Virus record (IMG/VR): IMGVR_UViG_3300035670_000620 | Span: 1 to 38,034 of that record | Strand: one strand, 5' to 3' | From: a virus | Length of the DNA stretch: 38,034 bases | Shown: positions 7,788-15,629 of the stretch, one piece after another | How the letters are laid out: the number at the start of each line of letters is the position of its first letter | Numbering within the stretch: the stretch's first letter is position 1 | Translations under genes and position numbers: made by a program | Notes under the pieces: generated by a model | The model's database searches: none | Seen by the model: only the letters and a program-made list of their open reading frames with translations | Told to the model about the DNA's origin: nothing

Positions 7788-8227
7788 CACATCAATCCGT
7801 TAGTAAACTTGGTCCACTCGATTGCATTCTTAATGTCCCATGTTCTACTATTTAGTGACCGTATGATTTGCTCTAGTTGATATAGTAGGGCTTTGACATA
7901 TTCTACCTTGTCCATTGCACGAATGATATCTTCATCGCAGTTGATACGATCTTCCATATCATGCTTCAATGGTTTTAGGCCTTGATACTGATCCCAACCG
8001 CGTTCCTGTAGTTCGTCATGGGTCATTTCACCGCGAAAGTATTTTGCCTTATCACGGCGCAAACGATAATAGTCTGCTTCTGCTTTGCGCAGTTGTAGTT
8101 TAGTATTAGATAGGACGTTTAAATATTTGGAATGTAGTTCCGGTATTCTTGTTGACTCTCTGCCTAGATTGAGTTCATCAATCTTAGAGTCTTTTGCCCA
8201 CATTTCTTGGACTTCTGATAGTTTCAT
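7787..8227 (-). CDS. uvsY: UvsY-like recombination mediator
   Basis: Mediator that helps load the UvsX recombinase onto single-stranded DNA coated with gp32. The 146-residue sequence opens with EVQEMWAKDSKIDELNL, typical of UvsY, followed by long charged helices (about 40-125) that include a Lys/Arg-rich stretch around YYRLRRDKAKYFRGEM and a C-terminal helix. T4 UvsY has 137 residues. It has its own sigma70-like promoter with an extended -10 (8254-8282) and a GGAG ribosome-binding site. It is the first gene of the run uvsY, SGNH-like, uvsW, LSm-like, 55. Confidence 0.9.
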   Translation of the reverse strand: MKLSEVQEMWAKDSKIDELNLGRESTRIPELHSKYLNVLSNTKLQLRKAEADYYRLRRDKAKYFRGEMTHDELQERGWDQYQGLKPLKHDMEDRINCDEDIIRAMDKVEYVKALLYQLEQIIRSLNSRTWDIKNAIEWTKFTNGLM

Positions 8228-8253
8228 AACAACTCCACATATAAAATAATTTT

Positions 8254-8282
8254 ATTATAGCACGGTTATATCGTAATGTCTA
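8254..8282 (-). promoter_or_regulatory. Sigma70 promoter with extended -10 for uvsY
   Basis: On the minus strand TAGACA (8277-8282, five of six to TTGACA), a 17-base spacer and TATAAT (8254-8259, six of six) occur with TG one base before the hexamer (TGCTATAAT), an extended -10. It overlaps the last codons of the upstream gp3-like tail gene and lies about 27 bases before the uvsY ATG. It marks the boundary between late structural genes and earlier recombination genes. Confidence 0.75.
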
Positions 8283-8839
8283 TACTTAAATGCAGCAATA
8301 CCTTGTAAGAAATTGGCTTGACCCGTGCTGATATCAAAATCAAGACCTTCTAGACTAATTGGAAAAACATCGTAGTAGGTAATCTTGACATTTGGATTAT
8401 TGTCAGAGTCTAGAATAAAGAAATCTGCATCTGAAAAATTACCAAGAGCCTCTAATCTTTTTTCTGGTACGGCTGGAAATCTATATGCTTGACTTTTGTT
8501 CCAGTTAGTGTATTCATCGTGGTTATTTGGAAAGCCAAGACCAATCAACCAATTATATAGTTCGGTATAATTTCTCATATTCTCTTGAACAAGAAATCTA
8601 ATCACTAGATCACCATAGTTAAGTTTATCACCTGGTAACGGTATCTTAGACAGAGGAGTTTCTACCTCTGGTGCACCAATTTGAATTGCTGGAATATTTG
8701 CCGCCTGACAAAAGTATGATACGTTTGGTAGATTGTGAATTTGAAACTTGAACCCATTTGGCTTTAGATAATCAAGATCACTGGGTTGTTGATTGACCCA
8801 GTTACCTTCTGTAATGCCAAGTTCTGTTTTAGTTACCAT
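8255..8839 (-). CDS. 3: Tail-tube-fold protein, probable gp3-like tail completion/sheath stabiliser
   Basis: The 194-residue product has the pattern of contractile-tail tube proteins: a FKFQIHNLPNVSYFCQAANI strand pair, a PLSKIPLPGDKLNYGDL loop-strand, then LVIRFLVQENMRNYTELYNWL, followed by a C-terminal strand region. It is distinct from the gene 19 product in this window. In T4-like cyanophages the gene between 23 and uvsY is called gp3, the tail completion and sheath stabiliser, which supports the name by position. A second tube paralogue, such as gp54, is the alternative. A TATAAATA late box (8858-8865) and a GGAG ribosome-binding site precede it. Confidence 0.65.
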   Translation of the reverse strand: MVTKTELGITEGNWVNQQPSDLDYLKPNGFKFQIHNLPNVSYFCQAANIPAIQIGAPEVETPLSKIPLPGDKLNYGDLVIRFLVQENMRNYTELYNWLIGLGFPNNHDEYTNWNKSQAYRFPAVPEKRLEALGNFSDADFFILDSDNNPNVKITYYDVFPISLEGLDFDISTGQANFLQGIAAFKYRHYDITVL

Positions 8840-8857
8840 TTGTATCTCCTTACGCTA

Positions 8858-8865
8858 TATTTATA
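8858..8865 (-). promoter_or_regulatory. T4-type late promoter for the gp3-like gene
   Basis: A perfect minus-strand TATAAATA box lies 18 bases before the ATG at 8839. It begins four bases beyond the T-run of the gene 23 terminator, so a gp55-dependent promoter is placed directly after transcription stop. Confidence 0.8.
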
Positions 8866-8868
8866 ACG

Positions 8869-8897
8869 AAAAAGGGAGGAGCATTTCTGCCCCTCCC
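8869..8897 (-). terminator. Intrinsic terminator after gene 23
   Basis: On the minus strand GGGAGGGGCA, a GAAA tetraloop and TGCTCCTCCC form a 10-pair stem (one G-U pair), followed at once by five T. It begins about 40 bases after the gene 23 stop codon. A smaller hairpin with a 6-base stem (8910-8928) lies between the stop codon and this one. Stem strength, tetraloop and T-run are classical for a rho-independent terminator. Confidence 0.88.
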
Positions 8898-8935
8898 AGT
8901 TTCTTGCAACCCTCTCTCTAACGGAGAGGTATCGA

Positions 8936-10225
8936 TTACATAAGGTTGGTAACCTTAACGCGACGATAGTATTGGTTGCGGTTTGCAGTGAATGTGTCTG
9001 CGTCGGTTGTGCCGTTCGACTGTGTAACGTATGGGTTAGCAATCATGCCGTAACGAGTCTTGAAGCCAATCTTTGGCTGGAAGCTATTAGGATCGATTGC
9101 ACGAACCATCTGTAGAGGAACGTATGGGCAATAGAAGAGACCAGCGTCATAAGCGTTTGCACCCTTATAACCAACAACGTAGAACTGGCTAGCAGCACCG
9201 GTGTTGGCTGAGTAAGGATCAACATAAACCTTATAACGACCGTTTAGAGTACCAGCAAATGTGTTGCCAGTGTCATCAACGTTCAGGTCAGGCGAACCCT
9301 GTAGAGCGCGGCCTGTGTCAAGAACACCTGCCATTGCAAGAGCAGCGGCAACGTCCGACGAACAGATGATGAAGTTACCCTTACCACGGCGGGTATCTTG
9401 AGCGATTACGTTAGCGTCACGTTCAATGTTGAACAGAAGACCCTTGAAGCGTTCAACGCTCCAACGACCGTTTGAGTCAACGTCAAGGTCGAAAGTACCA
9501 GCAGTTGCGGTCGATGCCGAACCTGTCTTAGCAACCTTGTAGATTGTGCGGATAACTTCGCGGTTGATTTCACCCAGAATTTCTTGCGAAAGGATGTTGC
9601 TGAGTTCTGATTCAGCGTCAAGACCGTGAATGGCCTTAAGATCCTGTGCAAGTTCAACTGTGTATTCTGCCTTTAGAGCGCGGGTCTTAGCAGTAACAGT
9701 TGTCTTCTCGATTGAGAATGCCATTTCACCGAACGACTCACCACCAGTGGTACCAAGTGCTTCGGCGGTTGCTGTTGGCATTGCAGTACCAGTTGTGTAA
9801 GTACCATCAACTGGGTTCGAACCTTCGTGTGCTGTGCCATTTGCGTCACCCGAGAAGTCGGTATCTGCTTCGTTGAAGAGTGCTTCGGTACCGTCTTGAG
9901 TGCTGTAGTGCGACTTCATAGCGAAGATAAGGCCAGTTGGACCAGTCATTGGCTGAACGCCAGCAACGTCATAAGCCATTAGGTTTGGAAGGGCACGGCG
10001 AACTAGTGAGATAAGAATTGGGTCATACTTATCGATTGCACCACCAGAAATGTTGTTGGTTGGTGCGTCTTCGAAAAGTGCAGCCTTTTCTTCACGTAGT
10101 GCCTTTTCTTGGTTTTCAAGAACAACGGCTGTAACAGCGCGCTTGTAGTTATCCTTGATCGAACCTAGACCTTCGTGATTAAGAACTGGTTCCCACTTCT
10201 TCTGTAGTGATTCTGAAAGAAACAT
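8936..10225 (-). CDS. 23: Major capsid protein gp23 precursor
   Basis: Forms the hexamers of the prolate head. The 429-residue precursor starts MFLSESLQKKWEPVLNHEGL, the typical gp23 opening, and continues with IKDNYKRAVTAVVLENQEK. An LFE tripeptide at 50-52 fits the L/I-x-E recognition of the prohead protease, predicting cleavage after Glu52 and a mature chain of about 377 residues. The rest shows the HK97-like T4 capsid pattern, with YDPILISLVRRALPNLMAYD at about 67-86. It is shorter than T4 gp23 (521), as in many marine relatives. Late promoter 10255-10262 and a GGAG site precede it; a strong terminator follows. No separate gp24 vertex paralogue is seen in the window. Confidence 0.96.
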   Translation of the reverse strand: MFLSESLQKKWEPVLNHEGLGSIKDNYKRAVTAVVLENQEKALREEKAALFEDAPTNNISGGAIDKYDPILISLVRRALPNLMAYDVAGVQPMTGPTGLIFAMKSHYSTQDGTEALFNEADTDFSGDANGTAHEGSNPVDGTYTTGTAMPTATAEALGTTGGESFGEMAFSIEKTTVTAKTRALKAEYTVELAQDLKAIHGLDAESELSNILSQEILGEINREVIRTIYKVAKTGSASTATAGTFDLDVDSNGRWSVERFKGLLFNIERDANVIAQDTRRGKGNFIICSSDVAAALAMAGVLDTGRALQGSPDLNVDDTGNTFAGTLNGRYKVYVDPYSANTGAASQFYVVGYKGANAYDAGLFYCPYVPLQMVRAIDPNSFQPKIGFKTRYGMIANPYVTQSNGTTDADTFTANRNQYYRRVKVTNLM

Positions 10226-10254
10226 TTAGTTTTCTCCTTGTGTGTCAATATATT

Positions 10255-10262
10255 TATTTATA
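10255..10262 (-). promoter_or_regulatory. T4-type late promoter for gene 23
   Basis: A perfect minus-strand TATAAATA box 29 bases before the gene 23 ATG, in the 42-base gap after gene 22. The box-to-ATG distance is identical to that of gene 22. A private promoter fits the high demand for capsid protein. Confidence 0.85.
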
Positions 10263-10267
10263 AAAAA

Positions 10268-11425
10268 TTACTTTTGAGCCATTTTGTTGAGTGCTTCAAC
10301 ATACTTATTGACTGTCGATTCGTCTACAAGTTCAACGCCTTCGTCTTCTAGTTTGTCTTCCGAAATAATCGTTGACTTAGAAGCTGGATAATAATTTTCC
10401 TTGATTACGTTCAACTTTTCTTCATAGATTTCTGCATTCTCGAATTCTACATCAGCGACCAATGACTTGAACTTTTCAGCGTCGGTCTTAGCAAGATCCT
10501 CAGCTACGACGGCGAAAACACCTTCCTTCATTAGTTCTACATTGCTATTGTGCAGTTCTACATTTGCAGCAATTGCCTCGTCCAACTTAGCAGAAACTTC
10601 TTCTAGTTGGGCCTGCATTTCACCAAGCACATCATATTTCTCTTCGGGAACATCAATGTAATGTTCTGCGAATAGGTTCTTCATACCGTTGATGAATGAT
10701 TCTGCAATATCTGTGCGTAGACCATTTTCAACGGCGAGTTGATTATCTTCAACCCACTTTTCAATTACATAGCTAAGATATGAATCGACCTTCTCGGTCA
10801 AGTCAGCCTTGAATTCTTCCATAAGTTCAGCGGCTTCGGCGATTAGGCCTTCTTCGATCTGCTGGACTTGATTTGATACGCGGGCAGTAACCATTGCTTC
10901 AAAAAGCGATGATGCTTTACCACGGAATTCTTCTGATAGGTCTTCGTTGCCATCAAAGAGAGTGGCAAGATCGGCAGTGAAATCTTCTTCAATCATTTCG
11001 CCTTCTTCCTCTGTTTCTTCCTGTGCAACGTTACCCTTTGACGATGGCTGATTAACAACCGAAGCTGGATCTGCTACAGTCTTAAAGTTTGGTGCATCAC
11101 CAACTGTACCAGAATGACTCATTAGATCGTCCTGAGAAATCGAAGATGCTTCTTTAGCACCAGGATTTGCAGTGTCATCATCACGCTCACCAGAAACAGT
11201 TGCGTCTTGCGACGAACCCTGGCGAGGCTGAGTTTGATCGCCTGCTACCTTACCTGGGATAGAAGTATCCTTACCCTTTGATGCGCCCATTTCGCCCTCT
11301 GGCGAGGCATCTTCCGACGAACCCTGCTTAGGGTTGGTTGTGTCTCCAGCAACCTTTTCGTCTAGAACTTCTTCGGATAGTTGCTTCTTATTCAGCAACT
11401 CTCTGATTTTGCTTTCTACACTCAT
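10268..11425 (-). CDS. 22: Prohead core scaffolding protein gp22
   Basis: Major internal scaffold of the prohead, degraded by the gp21 protease during maturation. The 385-residue protein is strongly acidic and largely helical or coiled-coil from about 140 onward. Its start MSVESKIRELLNKKQL and C-terminal STVNKYVEALNKMAQ fit gp22 of T4-like phages. It is considerably longer than T4 gp22 (269), mainly through a low-complexity Gly/Ser/Asp/Pro-rich N-terminal region with two near-identical repeats (residues 24-45 and 59-80). Many L/I/V-x-E tripeptides offer protease sites. Its position between 21 and 23 and its own late box (11455-11462) support the call. Confidence 0.9.
   Translation of the reverse strand: MSVESKIRELLNKKQLSEEVLDEKVAGDTTNPKQGSSEDASPEGEMGASKGKDTSIPGKVAGDQTQPRQGSSQDATVSGERDDDTANPGAKEASSISQDDLMSHSGTVGDAPNFKTVADPASVVNQPSSKGNVAQEETEEEGEMIEEDFTADLATLFDGNEDLSEEFRGKASSLFEAMVTARVSNQVQQIEEGLIAEAAELMEEFKADLTEKVDSYLSYVIEKWVEDNQLAVENGLRTDIAESFINGMKNLFAEHYIDVPEEKYDVLGEMQAQLEEVSAKLDEAIAANVELHNSNVELMKEGVFAVVAEDLAKTDAEKFKSLVADVEFENAEIYEEKLNVIKENYYPASKSTIISEDKLEDEGVELVDESTVNKYVEALNKMAQK
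11186..11356 (-). repeat. Duplicated 22-residue segment in the gp22 N-terminus
   Basis: Two coding repeats (11291-11356 and 11186-11251) each encode KVAGD, then a T/Q-rich link, then QGSS(E/Q)DA and a GE ending. They match at most positions and are separated by 13 residues. A third, weaker GE...TANPGAK echo follows. They account for part of the extra length over T4 gp22. Confidence 0.8.
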
Positions 11426-11454
11426 TTGCGTCTCCTAAATGGATTTTTATATTT

Positions 11455-11462
11455 TATTTATA
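11455..11462 (-). promoter_or_regulatory. T4-type late promoter for gene 22
   Basis: A perfect minus-strand TATAAATA box 29 bases before the gene 22 ATG, in the 43-base gap after gene 21, followed by a GGAG ribosome-binding site. It has the same spacing as the gene 23 promoter. Confidence 0.85.
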
Positions 11463-11468
11463 AAAATA

Positions 11469-12125
11469 TTACTTTGAAGAAAGATGGCGCAAGAAACGTT
11501 CAAAGACATGCAGTTTTGCTTCTTCGAGTTGCTTCTTACTTGCTTTCTTAATATACTTCTTGGCCATATCGCAATGCTGTTCGGTCCAAACACCATTCAC
11601 AACAACCCATTCTTTATTTTCCATGATGCCACGAACGAAGGCATCTGGTGCTGAAGGATCAGCAACGATATCCGCCGCTGTTGCTAGATGAAAGTCATCT
11701 TGAACAACTTGAATGCCGTCTCTATTTTCCTTCAATGTTCCTAGGCCTCTTGACGAAACGCCAAGTTGACCGCCAGACTCAATAAGACCACGAGCGATGT
11801 TGCCCATTGGTGTTTCTGTGAGTTTCGCTTTACCTACCCAGTTATCGCCATCGCGGCGAAGTTCTGTGATGATATGCGATACACGATCCAGATTGATCGA
11901 TGGACCATCTGGATGTCCTAGTTCACCGAAGGCTCTGTTGTTCTCTACTGCTTCTTTCATGTAACGTGTAATCTCTTTCTCCATGATTTCTCCTGGATAC
12001 ATACGACCGTTACGATTTTTAATATTGGATTGCAGGAAAACACCCTCGATATAGAGAGCCTTTTTGCCTTCTTTTTCTTCTGTGATGTAACGAACTTGCT
12101 CGTTAACTTCTGTAATAAGTTTCAT
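11469..12125 (-). CDS. 21: Prohead maturation protease gp21
   Basis: Serine protease that cleaves the scaffold and capsid precursors, with a herpesvirus-assemblin-like fold. The catalytic histidine segment ELGHPDGPSINLDRVSH places His71 at the active site; the serine segment GVSSRGLGT (122-130) contains the candidate nucleophile Ser124 or Ser125. The N-terminal NIKNRNGRMYP motif (34-44) is characteristic of this family. Length is 218 residues (T4 about 212). The start overlaps the upstream 129-residue gene by TAATG. It lies directly upstream of its substrate gene 22, as in T4. Confidence 0.95.
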   Translation of the reverse strand: MKLITEVNEQVRYITEEKEGKKALYIEGVFLQSNIKNRNGRMYPGEIMEKEITRYMKEAVENNRAFGELGHPDGPSINLDRVSHIITELRRDGDNWVGKAKLTETPMGNIARGLIESGGQLGVSSRGLGTLKENRDGIQVVQDDFHLATAADIVADPSAPDAFVRGIMENKEWVVVNGVWTEQHCDMAKKYIKKASKKQLEEAKLHVFERFLRHLSSK

Positions 12126-12514
12126 TAGCCTAGATCCCCATCTGCATCTTGGTGCTGTTGTGGACCATAGCCAGCTACTTTAGTAAGTTCTAAAACTACA
12201 GTACCATCACCACCGGTGAATGTTACCACGATATTCGAAGTGCTTTCTTCGTTGTCAGACCAACCAGCAAAATCTAGCCATCCCGATCCTTGATCGTTAA
12301 GTGTCCATAATGTCTGGCCATTTCTAACAATAGTAGCAGAAGTTCCAGACGCTAGTGAATAGTAGATAGACTTAATATGAACAGTTGGTGTCGCAACTGT
12401 TTCGGTTGATTTCTTTAAAGTGGTAGCAAGAGCAATCGTCCCAGCACCAGTACCGCGAACCTTCACTACGCCATGGACTTGTGTTAACTTTAAGACAGAA
12501 ACAGTTGCTGCCAT
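12125..12514 (-). CDS. Probable virion-associated beta-rich protein, unknown
   Basis: A 129-residue protein with alternating hydrophobic strands, many Thr/Gly/Val and no Cys, suggesting a small beta-sandwich, plus a flexible acidic C-terminus (QQHQDADGDLG). It lies between the 68-like gene and the protease gene 21, inside the head gene cluster, and abuts gene 21 by TAATG. T4 has no gene at this place. Position and composition suggest a head decoration or minor structural protein; no family is recognised and no catalytic motif is seen. Confidence 0.7.
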   Translation of the reverse strand: MAATVSVLKLTQVHGVVKVRGTGAGTIALATTLKKSTETVATPTVHIKSIYYSLASGTSATIVRNGQTLWTLNDQGSGWLDFAGWSDNEESTSNIVVTFTGGDGTVVLELTKVAGYGPQQHQDADGDLG

Positions 12515-12533
12515 TTGCTCTTCCCTTTATTTC

Positions 12534-13265
12534 TTAGCCAACGTGTTGTGTAGAGTGCGTGATATCCGCACGATGCACATCCATGCCAGCAGTTCCCTTT
12601 TTGGTTTTCCAATGTGCAGCGGCGTTTTTGGCGGCTTCATATGTCGAGCCAGCATGTGTTTCAAACTTACCGTGCTTTGCATGAACAACAATGAATGGCT
12701 TTAGATCAGACGATTCTTCTACCTTCTTCTTACCGCGAAGAAGTTTGAAATCGTGTCCATCAATCTTGCCATTCTTATTAGCATCAATCTTATGTTGATT
12801 ACCCTTTAGTTCTTCTGACTTTAGAGAATCTTTCATATCTTGCTTAGATTTCTTATGCTTTTCTTTGAATTCTTTGTCGCCCATGGATTCGATATCCATA
12901 GCAATTTCCTTCATGCGACCTTCTTCAAGTTCAACTTCTTCGTTGTATTTTCCAGATGGCACCCTGGCTTTACCCGACCATTTATCTAGAGCGAGTTTTC
13001 TGCCCTTTGAGCGATCTTTTGTTTTGTCTTCGCCTGCTTTGCCGCGATATGAAATTGCCAAATTTGTCGATATTTCATCTAACTGCTCTTCTTCAAGTTC
13101 AACTTCTTCGGCAGCCATCTTGGCAGCGATTGCCATCTGACGGCGCTTCTCTTGCGACTTACCCTTAAACTGAGGAGCATCCGATGCCTGGAAGTCCTTG
13201 ATAACATCACCCATCTTAGCTTTCGCCATGTTGATGCGTTCTTGAAGTTGTTTATAGGTCTTCAT
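12534..13265 (-). CDS. 68: gp68-like prohead core protein with EF-hand-type loop
   Basis: It occupies the place of T4 gene 68 between 67 and 21 and is a highly charged, Lys/Glu-rich protein likely incorporated in the prohead core. It has 243 residues, against 141 in T4. Two EEVELEE motifs (53-59 and 109-115) give L-x-E sites for the gp21 protease, so it may be cut into peptides during maturation. Residues 161-172 read DANKNGKIDGHD, a textbook EF-hand loop with Asp/Asn at positions 1, 3, 5, 9 and 12. The C-terminal 50 residues (VVHAKHGKFETHAGSTYEAA) form a separate small domain. The 68 name is positional; sequence identity to T4 was not tested. The start overlaps gene 67 by 14 bases. Confidence 0.65.
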   Translation of the reverse strand: MKTYKQLQERINMAKAKMGDVIKDFQASDAPQFKGKSQEKRRQMAIAAKMAAEEVELEEEQLDEISTNLAISYRGKAGEDKTKDRSKGRKLALDKWSGKARVPSGKYNEEVELEEGRMKEIAMDIESMGDKEFKEKHKKSKQDMKDSLKSEELKGNQHKIDANKNGKIDGHDFKLLRGKKKVEESSDLKPFIVVHAKHGKFETHAGSTYEAAKNAAAHWKTKKGTAGMDVHRADITHSTQHVG

Positions 13266-13497
13266 CGTTGCCCTCTATTTCTTCTTGGTCGCCATATTCA
13301 TCATCTGTGATTTCGTAATGATCGAAATCTTCTTCATCTGGCGAGTCGTTGAATACACTGTTTGCCATATCTTGTCGCATGTTATCTAAATGTTCGCCTG
13401 CTTTAAGATCCATGATATCGTTGAAAACTTGTTCGGCATCAGCAAATGTGCCATTTTCAATGTTATTTATTAAGTCACTAATGTTACTGTTGTCCAT
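13252..13497 (-). CDS. 67: gp67-like prohead core protein
   Basis: An 81-residue, very acidic protein whose last 30 residues are almost entirely Asp/Glu with Tyr, as in T4 gp67 (80 residues), a prohead core component cut by gp21. The N-terminal half (NNIENGTFADAEQVFNDIMD) is a short amphipathic helical region. An AAGGAC ribosome-binding sequence precedes the ATG, which lies 14 bases inside the end of gene 20. Order 20-67-68-21 is that of T4. The call rests on position, length and composition. Confidence 0.8.
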   Translation of the reverse strand: MDNSNISDLINNIENGTFADAEQVFNDIMDLKAGEHLDNMRQDMANSVFNDSPDEEDFDHYEITDDEYGDQEEIEGNDEDL

Positions 13498-15058
13498 TAT
13501 CTTGTCCTTGGTTTTGCTGTTGAACCGCAGCTGGCGGTTCGCCTTCTAAAGGTGAATAGTCGGGAGGTGAAACTTCTGGAACGGTGGAATCATTTTCCAG
13601 TTTAATTCGTTCTCTATCATCTTCCGATAATTTTAGAATATGCTCTTGGACATATTCTCTGCTATACATTGTACCAATGAACGGAGCAATACCCTGCAAG
13701 ATTTCAACTCTCGACTGTAGAATTTGCTGTTCTTTTGATTCTGTATAGAATGCATCTGTGGCGTAAATGTATTTTAGATCATATCTGATCTTTTCCCAGT
13801 CGGCTTCTGTAATGATTCCCTTGAGAATCAACTGTGTCTTTAGTAGATCATCAAACAGAAGTGAGAAGCGGCGGCGCAGTTTAGCAATGAACTTGGTGAA
13901 CTTCCATTCATCGCGGTTGATTTCTGCGGCGCGACCAAAGTTTAGACCAGTCTGTTGTTCTAGTCTTGACATAGGAACGTTTAGTGATTGATATAGTTTG
14001 CGCTGGAAGTATTCGATATCTCCCATTTCGCCAAGACCCTGCCCACCCGGTAGAGTTTCAATTTGCGTGCCTCTGCCACCTTCGCGGCGAGGCAACCAGA
14101 AGTCTTCGAGCATTGACATAAACTTTTTATCGTCGCGGATTTCACCAGTCTGAGAGTCGTAAACAACTTTGTTACGATACTGGTTCATGATACCCTTGAG
14201 ATACTGTTCGGCTTTGATCTTAGGAAGATTGCCAACGTCAACATAGAATACCCGGCGCTCTGGCGCTCTAGTGATACGATAGATGACTGCGGCATTTTCC
14301 ATCATGCGCAACTGATTTGCTGGGCGAATAGCCTTGTGCAAGTATGACAGTGGCATATTTCTGTCCATGTCCTTCAAGCCCGAAGGAACAAAGCAGATTG
14401 AATCCTTTTCGATGCGCATTGTTGCGCCGGCGGTAGAAGAAAGTTGGGCTGCTGGAGTGAATGTCTTATTAGGAACAAGACCTCTGTCATTGTAGACAAA
14501 GTATTCTTTGATTTCCTTGATGAATTCTACACCAGTCTTAGGATCCTTTTCTTTAAGGACCTCTCTCATCTTCTTAATTTTTCTTGGGTCGATGTAGCGA
14601 ATATCTGCCAGACCCTTCTTTAGATTGGCAGTGTCTACGACCTTATGAAAGAAAAGGCGGCCATCAATATACCAATGTCTAAAGTAATCTTGCGCTCTTA
14701 GATTGAAGTCCAACATATTCAGAAGAGATTTAAATTCTTCTTGGATCATTTTCTTGATTTTATCTGATAGTTCTACACCATCAAGATCAAGTTTGATTGG
14801 CTCTTCGTCATCTAGATTTGCTATTGAATCATTTACGATATCATCAATCGCAGTATCAATGTCTGCCATCATGGCAATGTCACGATACTTACGAATTAAT
14901 TCTACTTCATTATTTGCGGTGCCATCAATGTCGATGTAGGTACCATAATAGCCACCGGCTCTGATAGTCTCTACGCCGCCATCGTCCGTTGGCGCCACAA
15001 ATGATTTCTCAGTTTGTGGCGCCTGGGACTTTTCAATTTTATAACCAAATATCTGCAT
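13484..15058 (-). CDS. 20: Portal vertex protein gp20
   Basis: Forms the dodecameric ring at the unique head vertex through which DNA is packaged and to which the neck binds. Typical gp20 segments are MADIDTAIDDIVNDSI (about 68-83), DLDGVELSDKIKKMIQEEF (about 92-110), RYIDPRKIKKMREV, IKAEQYLKGIMNQYRNKVVY, and SLNVPMSRLEQQTG with NFGRAAEINRDEWKF in the C-terminal half. At 524 residues it equals T4 gp20. The C-terminus is Gln/Pro-rich. It overlaps gene 67 by 14 bases and follows gene 19 in the order of transcription, as in T4. Confidence 0.96.
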   Translation of the reverse strand: MQIFGYKIEKSQAPQTEKSFVAPTDDGGVETIRAGGYYGTYIDIDGTANNEVELIRKYRDIAMMADIDTAIDDIVNDSIANLDDEEPIKLDLDGVELSDKIKKMIQEEFKSLLNMLDFNLRAQDYFRHWYIDGRLFFHKVVDTANLKKGLADIRYIDPRKIKKMREVLKEKDPKTGVEFIKEIKEYFVYNDRGLVPNKTFTPAAQLSSTAGATMRIEKDSICFVPSGLKDMDRNMPLSYLHKAIRPANQLRMMENAAVIYRITRAPERRVFYVDVGNLPKIKAEQYLKGIMNQYRNKVVYDSQTGEIRDDKKFMSMLEDFWLPRREGGRGTQIETLPGGQGLGEMGDIEYFQRKLYQSLNVPMSRLEQQTGLNFGRAAEINRDEWKFTKFIAKLRRRFSLLFDDLLKTQLILKGIITEADWEKIRYDLKYIYATDAFYTESKEQQILQSRVEILQGIAPFIGTMYSREYVQEHILKLSEDDRERIKLENDSTVPEVSPPDYSPLEGEPPAAVQQQNQGQDNGQQ

Positions 15059-15081
15059 TAAATTATCCTAATTGGATTGAA

Positions 15082-15594
15082 TTATGCAGTCAGGTAATGC
15101 GAGTAGTTAAAGGTTACTGTGAACTCTTCAATTACGTCATTCTGACCATACTGTAGTGCGATTTCCGACATGTTAATTGGGAAAGCGTTATAAAGAACAT
15201 ATGTCATAAGTGGATTGTCATTACGATCTAGATGTTCTACTGCCATGTCAACTTGATAGTCGATTGGATTTAGAATGCCAGTGTTGGCTTCTAGATCGTT
15301 CATGCCATTCATCCACTCTTCGAATGGACGACGAAGTGACATATTTGTGTCGTTGACAATTGTGATTGTGAACGGATCAAAGATACGTTCGCCAGCCAAT
15401 TTAACTTCACGACCACGATATTGAACGATTGTTGGGTTTACTGTTGACGCTGGAAGTGCAGCACCAGTAACCAATAGCGAATACTCATTATCAGGAACCG
15501 AAGTTACGTATCCTGGGAATGTAAGAATTACACGAAATTGGTTTGGTCTTGCACCACCTGCCCCTAGTAACCCCTTAAACTTTGAAATATCCAT
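15082..15594 (-). CDS. 19: Tail tube protein gp19
   Basis: Stacks as hexamers to make the inner tail tube. The 170-residue sequence starts MDISKFKGLLGAGGARPNQF and contains RVILTFPGYV, PASTVNPTIVQYRGREVKLAGE, FDPFTITIVNDTNMSLRRPFEEWMN and a C-terminal YDVIEEFTV-type strand before SHY, all hallmarks of T4-like tube proteins (T4 gp19 is 163). It lies directly after the sheath gene and before the portal gene. A one-mismatch late box (15615-15622) and a GGAG site precede it. Confidence 0.95.
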   Translation of the reverse strand: MDISKFKGLLGAGGARPNQFRVILTFPGYVTSVPDNEYSLLVTGAALPASTVNPTIVQYRGREVKLAGERIFDPFTITIVNDTNMSLRRPFEEWMNGMNDLEANTGILNPIDYQVDMAVEHLDRNDNPLMTYVLYNAFPINMSEIALQYGQNDVIEEFTVTFNYSHYLTA

Positions 15595-15614
15595 TTATAC
15601 TTCTCCTATATTTC

Positions 15615-15622
15615 TATTTATT
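15615..15622 (-). promoter_or_regulatory. Probable degenerate late promoter for gene 19
   Basis: The minus strand reads AATAAATA, one mismatch to TATAAATA at position 1, 20 bases before the gene 19 ATG. This falls within the 18-29 base range of several perfect boxes in this window. It sits in the 35-base gap between 18 and 19. It may give extra tube protein beyond read-through from gene 18. Confidence 0.45.
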
Positions 15623-15629
15623 CGGGTTA

